This document shows positions 33,846-41,827 of a stretch of 64,000 nt of DNA, piece by piece. This DNA comes from Chryseobacterium gleum (lineage in GTDB: Bacteria; Bacteroidota; Bacteroidia; Flavobacteriales_D; Crocinitomicaceae). The notes below the pieces were generated by a model. That model was given only the letters and a program-made list of their open reading frames with translations. It did no database searches and had not been told where the DNA came from. Position 1 is the first letter of the stretch. Each line of letters begins with the position of its first letter. The translations under genes and the position numbers were made by a program. The stretch covers positions 1 to 64,000 of the forward strand of contig CAMDFN010000006.1 in the NCBI GenBank assembly GCA_945897565.1. The letters run 5' to 3'.

Positions 33846-35114
33846 AATCGCCTGCTCCAAGAACTGCGCAAAACGCAAACAATCTTCGTAAGAATTATAA
33901 AGCGGCGCCGGCGCGATGCGAATGACATTAGGCTCTCTCCAGTCTGCAATGACACCTAAATCAGTTAAACGATCAAAAAGTTGGCGGCCTTGTCCTTTTG
34001 CTAAAATAGACAACTGTGCGCCGCGTGCACTTGGATCTTTAGGTGTAATGATTTCAAATGAACACCTCTCTTGGTTTCTTTCTGAGACATCTTCAATGAG
34101 AAAAGCCAAATACGCCGTGAGTTGGTCGCGCTTTTGACCGATGCGTTCCATGCCCGCTTCTTCAAAGATTTCTAGCGAAGCTAAATGAGCCGCCATGCCC
34201 AATACCGGCGCGTTACTCAATTGCCAGCCCTCAGCACCCGCAATAGGATCAAAACCTGGTTCCATCTGAAAACGAAGCGCTTTATTGTGGCCCCACCAAC
34301 CTGCAAAGCGCGGTAAGGATTTGTTGTGGGCATGGCGTTCGTGCACAAATAAACCAGAAACTCCGCCAGGAGATGAATTCAAATATTTATAACCACACCA
34401 AGCTGCAAAATCGACGTTCCAATCGTGGAGAGCTAAATTGACATTTCCAGCAGCATGAGCGAGGTCAAAACCAACTACAGCGCCCACAGCATGGCCGGCG
34501 GCGGTAATCTTTTGTAAATCGAAGTACTGACCGGTATAGTAATTGACGCCGCCAATCATGACAAGTGCGAGCTCATCGCCGAGTTCGGCTATCTTCTGAA
34601 GGATGTCTTCTTCTCTAATTAAGTGCTCTCCGGGTCTTGGGCCTACTTCAACTAAAGTTTCTACCGGCAAACCATGAAAGGAAACTTGTGAAGCAAGCGC
34701 ATATTGATCACTCGGAAACGCTTTCTCTTCGCAGAGAATTTTGACGCGCTTTCCTGCTGGCCGATAAAACGAAACCATCAATAAATGTAGGTTAGTAGTC
34801 AGGGAGTGCGTAATAACAAGCTCTATTGGCAATGCGCCCACAATATTGGCCGCCATTTGAGTTAAGTTCTCATGATAAGAAAGCCATGGTCTTTTAGCTA
34901 AAAAATGACCTTCTACACCAAATTTAGCCCAAGCATCTAGTTCTTCTTGAATATAGCCTGCAGCGGTGATGGGTTGTAAACCAAGGGAGTTTCCCGTAAA
35001 ATATACAGGGTTAGGCTTGTGGAAAGTTGGGAAATGAAAGCGCGCCCTGAAAGATGCTAATGGGTCTTTTTGATCTAATTCTCGGGCGAATTTTAGGGTG
35101 TTTTCAAATTTCAT
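33840..35114 (-). CDS. kynU: Kynureninase
   Basis: Start set at 35114 (MKFENTLKFARELDQKDPL), giving 424 residues; a longer frame would overlap hemL. It is a fold type I PLP enzyme; the PLP Lys lies in WCGYKYLNSSPGG, and conserved elements include YFTGNSLGLQP and FDLAHAAGN. It splits kynurenine or 3-hydroxykynurenine to (3-hydroxy)anthranilate and alanine in tryptophan breakdown. Tryptophan 2,3-dioxygenase is encoded 25 kb away (59169-60119). An exact -7 element, TATATTTG (35153-35146), precedes it. Confidence 0.96.
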   Translation of the reverse strand: MKFENTLKFARELDQKDPLASFRARFHFPTFHKPNPVYFTGNSLGLQPITAAGYIQEELDAWAKFGVEGHFLAKRPWLSYHENLTQMAANIVGALPIELVITHSLTTNLHLLMVSFYRPAGKRVKILCEEKAFPSDQYALASQVSFHGLPVETLVEVGPRPGEHLIREEDILQKIAELGDELALVMIGGVNYYTGQYFDLQKITAAGHAVGAVVGFDLAHAAGNVNLALHDWNVDFAAWCGYKYLNSSPGGVSGLFVHERHAHNKSLPRFAGWWGHNKALRFQMEPGFDPIAGAEGWQLSNAPVLGMAAHLASLEIFEEAGMERIGQKRDQLTAYLAFLIEDVSERNQERCSFEIITPKDPSARGAQLSILAKGQGRQLFDRLTDLGVIADWREPNVIRIAPAPLYNSYEDCLRFAQFLEQAIL

Positions 35115-35145
35115 ATGCGCAGCTTTATTCGTAACTTTATGGCCA

Positions 35146-35153
35146 CAAATATA
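35146..35153 (-). promoter_or_regulatory. -7 element of kynU
   Basis: TATATTTG on the minus strand, an exact TAnnTTTG, 31 nt before the kynU ATG. No -33 TTG is found at the expected distance. Confidence 0.4.
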
Positions 35154-35160
35154 CACAAGA

Positions 35161-36471
35161 ATGAAGACTCCCTCTCCTATCGACCGCAGCCGTTCAGCAG
35201 AATTATTCGAAGCAGCCAAAGGATTTTTTCCTGGTGGGGTAAATTCTCCTGTTCGCGCTTTTAAGTCTGTTGGAGGCACCCCCCTTTTTATCGCAAAAGG
35301 CGATGGCGCTCAAATTTGGGACGAAGACGGTAACCAATTCATCGACTTTTGCTGCAGTTGGGGGCCGCTTATTCACGGGCACAACAACCCCTATGTATTT
35401 GAAAAAATTGTAACAACACTCCAGAATGGCGCCAGTTTTGGCGCGCCAACGCTCAAAGAAAATGAGCTCGCAGCTTTTATGCTCGAGCGGCTTGCTTTTA
35501 TCGACAAAATTCGTTTCACGAGCTCCGGAACCGAAGCGGTAATGAGTGCGCTGCGCTTGGCACGTGGCGCTACCGGCAAAAATAAAATACTGAAATTTGA
35601 AGGTTGCTATCACGGCCACGTAGATGCTTTATTGGTGCAGGCCGGTAGCGGCTTAGTGACCTTTGGCACCTCATCAAGCGCTGGTGTACCTGAAGCATTT
35701 GCCAACGAGACGCTCGTTTTGCCACTCAACGATGCCGCTGCACTTACTGCCTGCTTTGAAGCCCAACACCACGACTTAGCTGCAGTAATTATCGAGCCTA
35801 TTCCGGCCAACAACGGTTTATTGCTTCAAGACCTCACCTTCTTGAACCTGCTGCGCGCTCTTTGCACTAAATACGGCGTATTACTCATCTTTGATGAAGT
35901 AATTTCCGGATTTAGAGTGGCATTTGGCGGCGCGGCAGAACTGTATGGCATTGCGCCAGATATAGTCACCTACGGTAAAATCATTGGTGGGGGCTTGCCC
36001 GTAGGTGCTTACGGCGCGCGAAAAGAAATCATGGCCTATGTTTCTCCCGAAGGACCAGTTTACCAAGCCGGAACACTTTCTGGCAATCCCGTTGCTATGG
36101 CCGCAGGTCTTGCGCAGCTCGAGTTGTGTGCGGCAGATGGGTTTTATACCAAACAAGCGCAACGCACCCAAGCCTTTGTAGACAACATCAATTCATATGC
36201 CTTTGCGCAAGCTTATCCAATGGAACTTGTTTGTGTGGGGTCTATCTTCTGGTTCTCCTTCAACGGCAAAAAACGAATCAAGGCTGCAAATCAGATAGCG
36301 AGCGATATGGCGGCGTTTAACTTCATGCACCACTATCTTCTAGACGCTGGTGTGTATTTTGGCCCGAGCGGCTATGAAGTAGGTTTTGTGTCTTCTGCAC
36401 ATACCGCTGCGCAACTAGATTGCGCAGCCGAACAAATCAAAGCTGCGCTTGCGGCTTTCTATCAAAAGTAA
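35161..36471 (+). CDS. hemL: Glutamate-1-semialdehyde 2,1-aminomutase
   Basis: Start set at 35161 (MKTPSPIDRSRSAELFEAAK), giving 436 residues, the typical length. It is a class III aminotransferase-fold PLP enzyme; the PLP Lys lies in VTYGKIIGGGLPVGAYG near 272, and FPGGVNSPVRAFKSVGG near the N-terminus is diagnostic. It makes 5-aminolevulinate for haem by the C5 pathway, relevant to the cytochromes encoded here. It is divergent from kynU with a 46-bp gap and lies 16 bp before the carotenoid cluster. Confidence 0.97.
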   Translation: MKTPSPIDRSRSAELFEAAKGFFPGGVNSPVRAFKSVGGTPLFIAKGDGAQIWDEDGNQFIDFCCSWGPLIHGHNNPYVFEKIVTTLQNGASFGAPTLKENELAAFMLERLAFIDKIRFTSSGTEAVMSALRLARGATGKNKILKFEGCYHGHVDALLVQAGSGLVTFGTSSSAGVPEAFANETLVLPLNDAAALTACFEAQHHDLAAVIIEPIPANNGLLLQDLTFLNLLRALCTKYGVLLIFDEVISGFRVAFGGAAELYGIAPDIVTYGKIIGGGLPVGAYGARKEIMAYVSPEGPVYQAGTLSGNPVAMAAGLAQLELCAADGFYTKQAQRTQAFVDNINSYAFAQAYPMELVCVGSIFWFSFNGKKRIKAANQIASDMAAFNFMHHYLLDAGVYFGPSGYEVGFVSSAHTAAQLDCAAEQIKAALAAFYQK

Positions 36472-36487
36472 TCCCTAGCTTTAGGTC

Positions 36488-37507
36488 GTGAATTTAGTAA
36501 CAGGTGCCACCGGACTTCTCGGAAGTCATGTTTTAATTGAATTGACCAAACGCAATATGTCGGTTCGGGCAGCTTATCGCAACGAACAAAAAATTGCTGC
36601 CGTACAAGCGCTTTTTCATTTCTATCTAAAAGAAAATGCGGCTGAAAAATGGGCACTAGTGGAATGGGTGAAAGCGGATCTTCTCGATATCGATGCGCTT
36701 AAATCAATTATAAAAGGAAGCACTGTTGTTTATCATTGTGCGGCGCTTGTCTCTTTTTTCAAAGCCGACTTTGAGACTTGTATTCAGCAAAACCGATACG
36801 TGACTGCCAATTTAGTCGATTTATCTGTTCAATACGGTGTTCAACACTTTTGTCATGTGAGCTCTACCGCAGCAATTGGTGGCAAAGAAGCGCTTGTCCA
36901 TGAAAAAAGCAAATGGCAAGAAGGCGCACAGCACAGCGGATACGGTATTTCGAAATTGATGGCCGAAAAAGAAGTTTGGCGAGGTATAGAAGAAGGCTTA
37001 ACAGCCGTAATTGTAAATCCATGTGTTATTTTGGGGCCAGCAGCACCAGGAAGCCCCTCTTTGCAAATGCTAGACACCGCCAAAAAAGGCTTAAAGTTTT
37101 ATACCAGTGGCGCCAACGCCGTTGTAGATGCGCGCGATGTAGCCTGGGCAATGGCCGAAATAGTGGCCAAAGGCGTTGTTCGCGAACGCTTTTTGGTCGT
37201 TGGGCCGCAGCAAACTTTCCGAGAATTATTTAGCGTTTTTGCCCGAAAACTAGGGAAAACCCCGCCAAATATAAAAGCTCCAAAAACGCTTACTATGCTT
37301 CTGGCAGCATTTCACGAGCTCTGGTGTCATTTGAGCGGTAAAAGAGATGGCCTCACCATAGAAACAGCGCGATCTTCGCATGAAGTCTTGCGCTACGACC
37401 GCAACAAAATTGAAAAAGAATTGTCTTTTAAATACACGCCGCTTGAAGACATCATCAGCAATATGATCGCCGGGCAAGCATTCATTGAAAAAAACACAAC
37501 AAATTGA
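36488..37507 (+). CDS. NAD-dependent epimerase/dehydratase (extended SDR)
   Basis: 339 residues starting at GTG; a stop lies in frame 6 nt upstream and the Rossmann motif VTGATGLLGSH begins at residue 4, so GTG is the real start. The SDR Tyr-Lys pair appears as YGISK near 153. A C-terminal substrate domain follows with VDARDVAWAM. The substrate is unknown. It sits first in the overlapping carotenoid cluster (TTGA overlap with cruF), so action on a carotenoid, an isoprenoid or a sugar is possible but unproven. Confidence 0.85.
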   Translation: MNLVTGATGLLGSHVLIELTKRNMSVRAAYRNEQKIAAVQALFHFYLKENAAEKWALVEWVKADLLDIDALKSIIKGSTVVYHCAALVSFFKADFETCIQQNRYVTANLVDLSVQYGVQHFCHVSSTAAIGGKEALVHEKSKWQEGAQHSGYGISKLMAEKEVWRGIEEGLTAVIVNPCVILGPAAPGSPSLQMLDTAKKGLKFYTSGANAVVDARDVAWAMAEIVAKGVVRERFLVVGPQQTFRELFSVFARKLGKTPPNIKAPKTLTMLLAAFHELWCHLSGKRDGLTIETARSSHEVLRYDRNKIEKELSFKYTPLEDIISNMIAGQAFIEKNTTN

Positions 37508-38124
37508 GTCGAAAGCTGATCATTTTCATTGGGATTTTCTATCTCGTTGGGCTTGTAGGTATGTCTATTGGCCCTTATAAGTCATTTTTCATTGGCCTTT
37601 CCTTTTTTCACCTCCTCCTCTCATTTAGCATTTTAATCCTTGGTAGAAAAAAATACGGCCCCCGTTTTTGGCTGTTCATGGGTTTATCTTTGCTCACCGG
37701 CATGAGTGTCGAATGGATTGGCGTACACACAGGTATTTTATTTGGTGACTACCATTACGGGCATGTGCTCGGGCCCAAATTATTCGATGTTCCGCTGATC
37801 ATTGGCGTAAATTGGGCCATGCTCTGTATCGTGAGTGCAGCGCTCATTGCCTCTCTTCAACTTAGGTTTTGGTTAGAAGTTATTGTGGCGGCGGTCTTGA
37901 TGGTGTTTCTGGATTTTTTGATGGAGCCTGTTGCTGTCAAACTCGGGTTTTGGTATTGGAAAGACGGCCTAATTCCTAGCTTTAATTACGTTTGCTGGTT
38001 CTTTACCTCCCTACTTCTGCAATTTGTCTATCGTAAATGGCATTTGAACGAGACAAACAATGTAGCGGTGGCCTTGTTTATCTATATGACCATTTTTTTT
38101 ACCTTTTTAACTTTTCGCTTATGA
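37504..38124 (+). CDS. cruF: CruF-type carotenoid 1',2'-hydratase
   Basis: 206 residues with about seven transmembrane helices and the family-characteristic DFLMEPVAVKLGFWYW near 138. The TTG start overlaps the previous stop (TTGA); it is the only start that keeps the first helix whole. CruF proteins hydrate the acyclic psi end group of carotenoids, a step toward saproxanthin and myxol. It works with the crtZ and lycopene cyclase genes that follow in ATGA overlaps. Confidence 0.88.
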   Translation: MSRKLIIFIGIFYLVGLVGMSIGPYKSFFIGLSFFHLLLSFSILILGRKKYGPRFWLFMGLSLLTGMSVEWIGVHTGILFGDYHYGHVLGPKLFDVPLIIGVNWAMLCIVSAALIASLQLRFWLEVIVAAVLMVFLDFLMEPVAVKLGFWYWKDGLIPSFNYVCWFFTSLLLQFVYRKWHLNETNNVAVALFIYMTIFFTFLTFRL

Positions 38125-38597
38125 TGTGGTGGGGTCCTATTGTTACACTCGCAACTTTTTTTGGGATGGAATTTATGGCGTGGGCAACGCACAAATACGT
38201 CATGCACGGTATCATGTGGTATTTCCACAAAGACCATCATCAAATTGAGCCTGGTTTTTTTGAGAAAAACGACGTTTTTTTCTTGATTTACGCCATCCCG
38301 TCTTGGCTCTGCATTATGCTCGGCCTCATGAACCAAAACTATCTGCCGGTCTGGATTGGGTTTGGCATTGCAGCTTATGGTTTGGCCTACTTTCTGATCC
38401 ACGACGTCTATATCCACCGCCGATTCAAATGGCTGCGCGACATCGAACACCCTTACTTTTATGCCATTCGTAGAGCACACAAAATGCATCACAAACATTT
38501 AGGAAAAGAACACGGCGAGTGTTTTGGTATGCTCTTAGTTCCTTTTCGTTTTTATATTGAGAGCGTCAAGCAATTCAAAAAACAACAAAGCGCATGA
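38121..38597 (+). CDS. crtZ: Beta-carotene hydroxylase
   Basis: Start at 38121 (MMWWGPIVTLATFFGMEFMA), overlapping the cruF stop by ATGA; 158 residues. It is an integral-membrane di-iron hydroxylase of the fatty acid hydroxylase superfamily with all His clusters: HKYVMHG, HKDHH, HDVYIHRR and RRAHKMHHKH. It adds 3-hydroxyls to beta-ionone rings. It couples by ATGA to the lycopene cyclase gene. Confidence 0.95.
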   Translation: MMWWGPIVTLATFFGMEFMAWATHKYVMHGIMWYFHKDHHQIEPGFFEKNDVFFLIYAIPSWLCIMLGLMNQNYLPVWIGFGIAAYGLAYFLIHDVYIHRRFKWLRDIEHPYFYAIRRAHKMHHKHLGKEHGECFGMLLVPFRFYIESVKQFKKQQSA

Positions 38598-39292
38598 GTC
38601 TTTACGGATGGGTCATCTTACTTTCTTTTGCCGGGCCTTTTGCACTCAGCTTTGATAAAAAGGTTGCGTTTTTTAAAGAATGGCGTTTTGTTTTTCTTGC
38701 TTCGCTCATTGTAGCCGTACCCTTCCTGATTTGGGACGAACTTTTTACTCAGTGGGGCGTTTGGGGCTTCAATCCAAACTACCTCTTGAAAATTTATCTA
38801 GGGCATCTTCCGCTTGAAGAAGTATTATTTTTTATGGTGATCCCCTACAACTTCATTTTTATATTCACTGTTATTAAGGCTTACTTTCCAAATCGCAATA
38901 AGCGTAAAGTCTCCGCTTGGTTTGCTTACCTATTTATGGCGACGTCAGGACTATGGCTGTTGTTATATAGTGACAACTATTACACCTCCTTGGCGTGTTT
39001 TCTGAGTCTTGCACTGACGATTCTGTTGCGCAACAAGACTTGGTACCAAGATTTTATGTGGGCGTATTTGCTCTGCCTGATTCCCTTTTTTATCGTGAAT
39101 GGCATCCTTACCGGCGCCACAACGCCTGAGCCAATTGTCTGGTACAGTGAGCAACACCTCATTGGTTGGCGCATGATCAGCATTCCTTTTGAAGACCTCT
39201 ATTACAACTACGCCTTGCTACTGCCGCTGACTTGGGCGTATTTTTCTTTAAAAAATCGCAAGGAAAAAGCGATTAGTATTTTGAAAAATTAA
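38594..39292 (+). CDS. Lycopene cyclase (fused CrtYc-CrtYd type)
   Basis: 232 residues, about six or seven membrane helices. Two copies of the cyclase-domain element are visible: DELFTQWGVWGFNPNYLL with LPLEEVLFFMVIPYN in the first half, and ISIPFEDLYYNYALLLP in the second half. Such fused heterodimer-like cyclases are typical of Bacteroidota and make beta-ionone rings on lycopene or on one end only. It is the last gene of the cluster, and the tRNA promoter begins within its final codons. Confidence 0.93.
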   Translation: MSLYGWVILLSFAGPFALSFDKKVAFFKEWRFVFLASLIVAVPFLIWDELFTQWGVWGFNPNYLLKIYLGHLPLEEVLFFMVIPYNFIFIFTVIKAYFPNRNKRKVSAWFAYLFMATSGLWLLLYSDNYYTSLACFLSLALTILLRNKTWYQDFMWAYLLCLIPFFIVNGILTGATTPEPIVWYSEQHLIGWRMISIPFEDLYYNYALLLPLTWAYFSLKNRKEKAISILKN

Positions 39293-39309
39293 AAAAATAC
39301 TTAACTTTG
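39280..39309 (+). promoter_or_regulatory. Promoter of the tRNA-Gly/tRNA-Leu unit
   Basis: TTTG (39280-39283), 18 nt, then TAACTTTG (39302-39309), an almost ideal -33/-7 pair. The -33 box lies inside the last codons of the lycopene cyclase gene, about 45 nt before tRNA-Gly. Confidence 0.75.
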
Positions 39310-39353
39310 TCGCCCCTAGTGAAGCAAAGGCTAAACAATAATGGGAGTTTCAA

Positions 39354-39426
<73 letters not shown>

Positions 39427-39433
39427 CTTTTGA

Positions 39434-39517
39434 GCTCGAGTGGTGGAATCGGTAGACACGCCGGACTTAAAATCCTGTGGGCATTTGCCCGTGCGGGTTC
39501 AAGTCCCGCCTCGAGTA
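39434..39517 (+). tRNA. tRNA-Leu (UAA)
   Basis: 84 nt with a long variable arm. The acceptor stem is GCTCGAG/CTCGAGT (first pair G-T), the anticodon loop CTTAAAA gives TAA, and the T arm is GGGTTCAAGTCCC. It lies 7 bp after tRNA-Gly, so the two share a transcript. Confidence 0.96.
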
Positions 39518-39532
39518 CATTATTGTGAAATT

Positions 39533-39566
39533 AACCCTTGATTCTTAACGAATTGAGGGTTTTTTG
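39533..39566 (+). terminator. Terminator after tRNA-Leu
   Basis: A 12-bp stem (AACCCTTGATTC/GAATTGAGGGTT, two G-T wobbles), loop TTAAC, then TTTTTG. Confidence 0.8.
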
Positions 39567-39590
39567 TTTTAAAAATAGATTGCATTTTAT

Positions 39591-39663
39591 CGGGATGTAG
39601 CTCAGTTGGTAGAGTACTCGTCTGGGGGGCGAGAAGTCGCAGGTTCAAGTCCTGTCATCCCGA
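39591..39663 (+). tRNA. tRNA-Pro (GGG)
   Basis: The acceptor stem CGGGATG pairs with CATCCCG. The D arm is TAGCTCAGTTGGTAGAGTA, the anticodon loop CTGGGGG gives GGG, and the T arm is AGGTTCAAGTCCT. 73 nt, no encoded CCA. It lies beyond the previous terminator and has its own one downstream. Confidence 0.96.
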
Positions 39664-39669
39664 CTTTCG

Positions 39670-39695
39670 ACCTCATCACTAGATGGGGTTTTTTT
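39670..39695 (+). terminator. Terminator after tRNA-Pro
   Basis: An 8-bp stem (ACCTCATC/GATGGGGT, one wobble) with loop ACTA, followed by a run of T. It ends 18 nt before the CapA-like gene. Confidence 0.8.
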
Positions 39696-39713
39696 ATTTT
39701 CTATTTTTACGCC

Positions 39714-41156
39714 ATGCCAAATACTTTCGACCAAGGAAAATACAACCCCGTTCGACCAATTTCCTTAAAGGGAAAGTTTTTAGTTGGCTTGGTGCGTTTG
39801 CTTTTTAAAATTCGAAAGGTTTTAGGTGGGCAAGATTGGGCGCAGCCATTGGAAGGGCATCATGAAGACCCGCGTAAAATGACGCGAAAACAGCAGCTTT
39901 ATTTTGGTTATAAATATTACTACCGCGCCATCCTTAAAGGAGATAAAGATGCTGGGCTTGAAGAATACTTTCAAAGTCAAGGAGCGAAGTTTCAAAATAA
40001 AGACACTTCCAATAGCAGCCAAAAAATTACCCTCAGCGCTGGCGGCGACCTCATGCCTTACTTTTGCATTACTTCTGAGCAATGTAAAGATCTTTGGGAA
40101 GACAGCGGTGACTTTTTCTTTGATGCTGATTTAGTAGTAGGCAATTTAGAAACGCCCCTCAATCCAAACAAACCGGCATCCTGTGTACCGGAAGTCATGT
40201 TGAGCAATATGTATTTCAACGCCAACGAAGACATGTTCGGTGTTTTTTCTGGGTTTGGCAAATACAAGGGTTTTGATGTGCTCTCTACAGCCAACAACCA
40301 TTCTTTAGATCAGGGAGAAGAAGGGGTAATTGAAACGCTACAATTTTTAGATGCCAAAAACATCGCTCGCGTTGGAACGGCAAGGTCTTTTGAAGAGCGC
40401 GACCAATTTCCGATCATAGAAAAGAACGGTATCAAAGTCGCATTTTTATCTTATACATTTTCATTGAATGCGCTGGTTTGCCCGCCTGGCAAATCTTTCC
40501 TTGCCAATCACCTGAACCTCAATGAAGCCAATCCGGATATTTCGTTGATTGTAGCACAAGCCAAACTGGCCAGACAAAACGGCGCTGAATTTTTGGTGGG
40601 CTTCTTGCATATGGGCTGTGCGTATCAGCCTTATCCATCGCAGACAATTGTAAACAATATGCACCAAATTTGTCGGCAAACGGGTATAGATTTGGTACTA
40701 GGTGGTCATCCGCACAATGCACAACCCATTGAGTTTTTTGATATCAAAGATCCTTTTAGCGGACAAAATAAACAAACCACTATTGTCTACTCTCAGGGCG
40801 ATTTTGTAGCATACGACATTCATAAATGGTGCAAGTTGCCATTGCTACTGAAATTTGAACTCTCCAAAATCGAGGGCAAAGTTGTATTGACTGACCTTCA
40901 AGCTAAATTGTTTTACAATCATGCCACTATACAAAATGGACAAGTTACTTCATTGAAGCTCCGCGACTACCTCACACTAAAAGAAAATATTGCTGTTTTG
41001 AAAAATGACGCCGCAGCACTCAGCGAATTTGAAGAATTGAGTTACTTTGCGGAGGCGTTTTTATTGAAAGGGAATCTAGCGCTGTTTTTAGTAAAAGAAG
41101 AGCGCGATGCCAAAGGCAATGAACAAGACACCGATCAGCCGGTTCACCAATCTTAA
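39714..41156 (+). CDS. CapA-family protein (PGA_cap phosphoesterase fold)
   Basis: Start at 39714 (MPNTFDQGKYNPVRP) because any earlier in-frame start would fall in tRNA-Pro; 480 residues. The PGA_cap/metallophosphatase domain (about 105-400) has SAGGDLMPYF, VVGNLETPL, STANNHSLDQGEEG and VLGGHPHNAQP, which together form a metal site. Such proteins act in poly-gamma-glutamate capsule synthesis or related polymers, but no capBC or pgs genes are near. Unlike classical CapA, no signal or membrane anchor is seen, and a basic N-terminal 100-residue extension precedes the domain. The 3' end overlaps the convergent exporter gene by 69 nt. Confidence 0.88.
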   Translation: MPNTFDQGKYNPVRPISLKGKFLVGLVRLLFKIRKVLGGQDWAQPLEGHHEDPRKMTRKQQLYFGYKYYYRAILKGDKDAGLEEYFQSQGAKFQNKDTSNSSQKITLSAGGDLMPYFCITSEQCKDLWEDSGDFFFDADLVVGNLETPLNPNKPASCVPEVMLSNMYFNANEDMFGVFSGFGKYKGFDVLSTANNHSLDQGEEGVIETLQFLDAKNIARVGTARSFEERDQFPIIEKNGIKVAFLSYTFSLNALVCPPGKSFLANHLNLNEANPDISLIVAQAKLARQNGAEFLVGFLHMGCAYQPYPSQTIVNNMHQICRQTGIDLVLGGHPHNAQPIEFFDIKDPFSGQNKQTTIVYSQGDFVAYDIHKWCKLPLLLKFELSKIEGKVVLTDLQAKLFYNHATIQNGQVTSLKLRDYLTLKENIAVLKNDAAALSEFEELSYFAEAFLLKGNLALFLVKEERDAKGNEQDTDQPVHQS

Positions 41157-41687
41157 AAACTGCTCGGTTATATACGGCTTCAAAAAAGAAGCGCTCCAGG
41201 CGATCAAGCACTCCATCAAGAAGATGGCCCCGAGTGCGCCCGCAAAATACAACGCGGCCTTCGGAACTTCATATCGAGCAACTGTTTTGAGTTGGGTTGT
41301 GATTGCCAACCAACCAATATAATTTCCCGGATTCAAAATATTCAGCAAAAATCCCATTGACATATACTTCAAGAGCTGCTTGTTTTCTGTCTTTGGGTAG
41401 GCTGCCTTTTCTTTTTTCAAGAGGTTAGACAAACCATAAAGCAACAAAAATAGGGCGCCATAAATGCGCACCACTAAATCTGTTGTTCCCCCTTTGGGTA
41501 TCAACTCTGTATTGAACCAACTCAAAGTGATCAAAATAACATCAGAGGCAATGACACCTATTGAAATAAATACACCCGTTCGAAAGCCGTAATCAATGCT
41601 ATTCTGCACCAAAGCAAAGAAAACGGTCCCGAGCATCATGCTCATTACCATCCCCGTTAAAAAACCATACATGACTATTTCTGACAT
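41088..41687 (-). CDS. LysE-type amino acid exporter family protein
   Basis: A 199-residue membrane protein with six hydrophobic segments. The N-terminal helix MVMSMMLGTVFFALVQNSI is like the LysE G-x-x-x-GP region, and LLNILNPGNYIGWLA lies near 115, where LysE/RhtB proteins carry their conserved N-P motif. It is likely to export an amino acid or derivative across the inner membrane; the substrate is unknown. It is convergent with the CapA-like gene, and the last 22 codons overlap. Confidence 0.85.
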   Translation of the reverse strand: MSEIVMYGFLTGMVMSMMLGTVFFALVQNSIDYGFRTGVFISIGVIASDVILITLSWFNTELIPKGGTTDLVVRIYGALFLLLYGLSNLLKKEKAAYPKTENKQLLKYMSMGFLLNILNPGNYIGWLAITTQLKTVARYEVPKAALYFAGALGAIFLMECLIAWSASFLKPYITEQFLRLVNRLIGVLFIAFGIALFFY

Positions 41688-41747
41688 TTGGTTCGCTTTA
41701 TGAATTGCGGCTCAAAGCTATTTATTTATTTCCTGTTCTAAAGTAGA

Positions 41748-41769
41748 AAATACCAACTAAATGGTATTT
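41748..41769. promoter_or_regulatory. Inverted repeat upstream of the TonB receptor gene
   Basis: A perfect 8-bp inverted repeat, AAATACCA (41748-41755) and TGGTATTT (41762-41769), spaced by ACTAAA. Its centre is about 31 nt upstream of the -7 element, so it covers the -33 region. It has no T run and could be a dimeric regulator's operator. Confidence 0.5.
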
Positions 41770-41789
41770 CCGTTTGCGCCCGCATGCCG

Positions 41790-41797
41790 TACTTTTG
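41790..41797 (+). promoter_or_regulatory. -7 element of the TonB receptor gene
   Basis: TACTTTTG, an exact TAnnTTTG, 30 nt before the ATG. The only TTTG nearby (41773-41776) is 13 nt away, too close for a normal -33 box, which is consistent with an activated promoter. Confidence 0.5.
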
Positions 41798-41827
41798 CCA
41801 CGTTATTTATAATTAATCTAAATAAAA

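Noticed and set aside
39606-39713. N-terminal extension of the CapA-like protein
   Set aside because: The extension would be translated from tRNA-Pro and its terminator; the ATG at 39714 is the sensible start.
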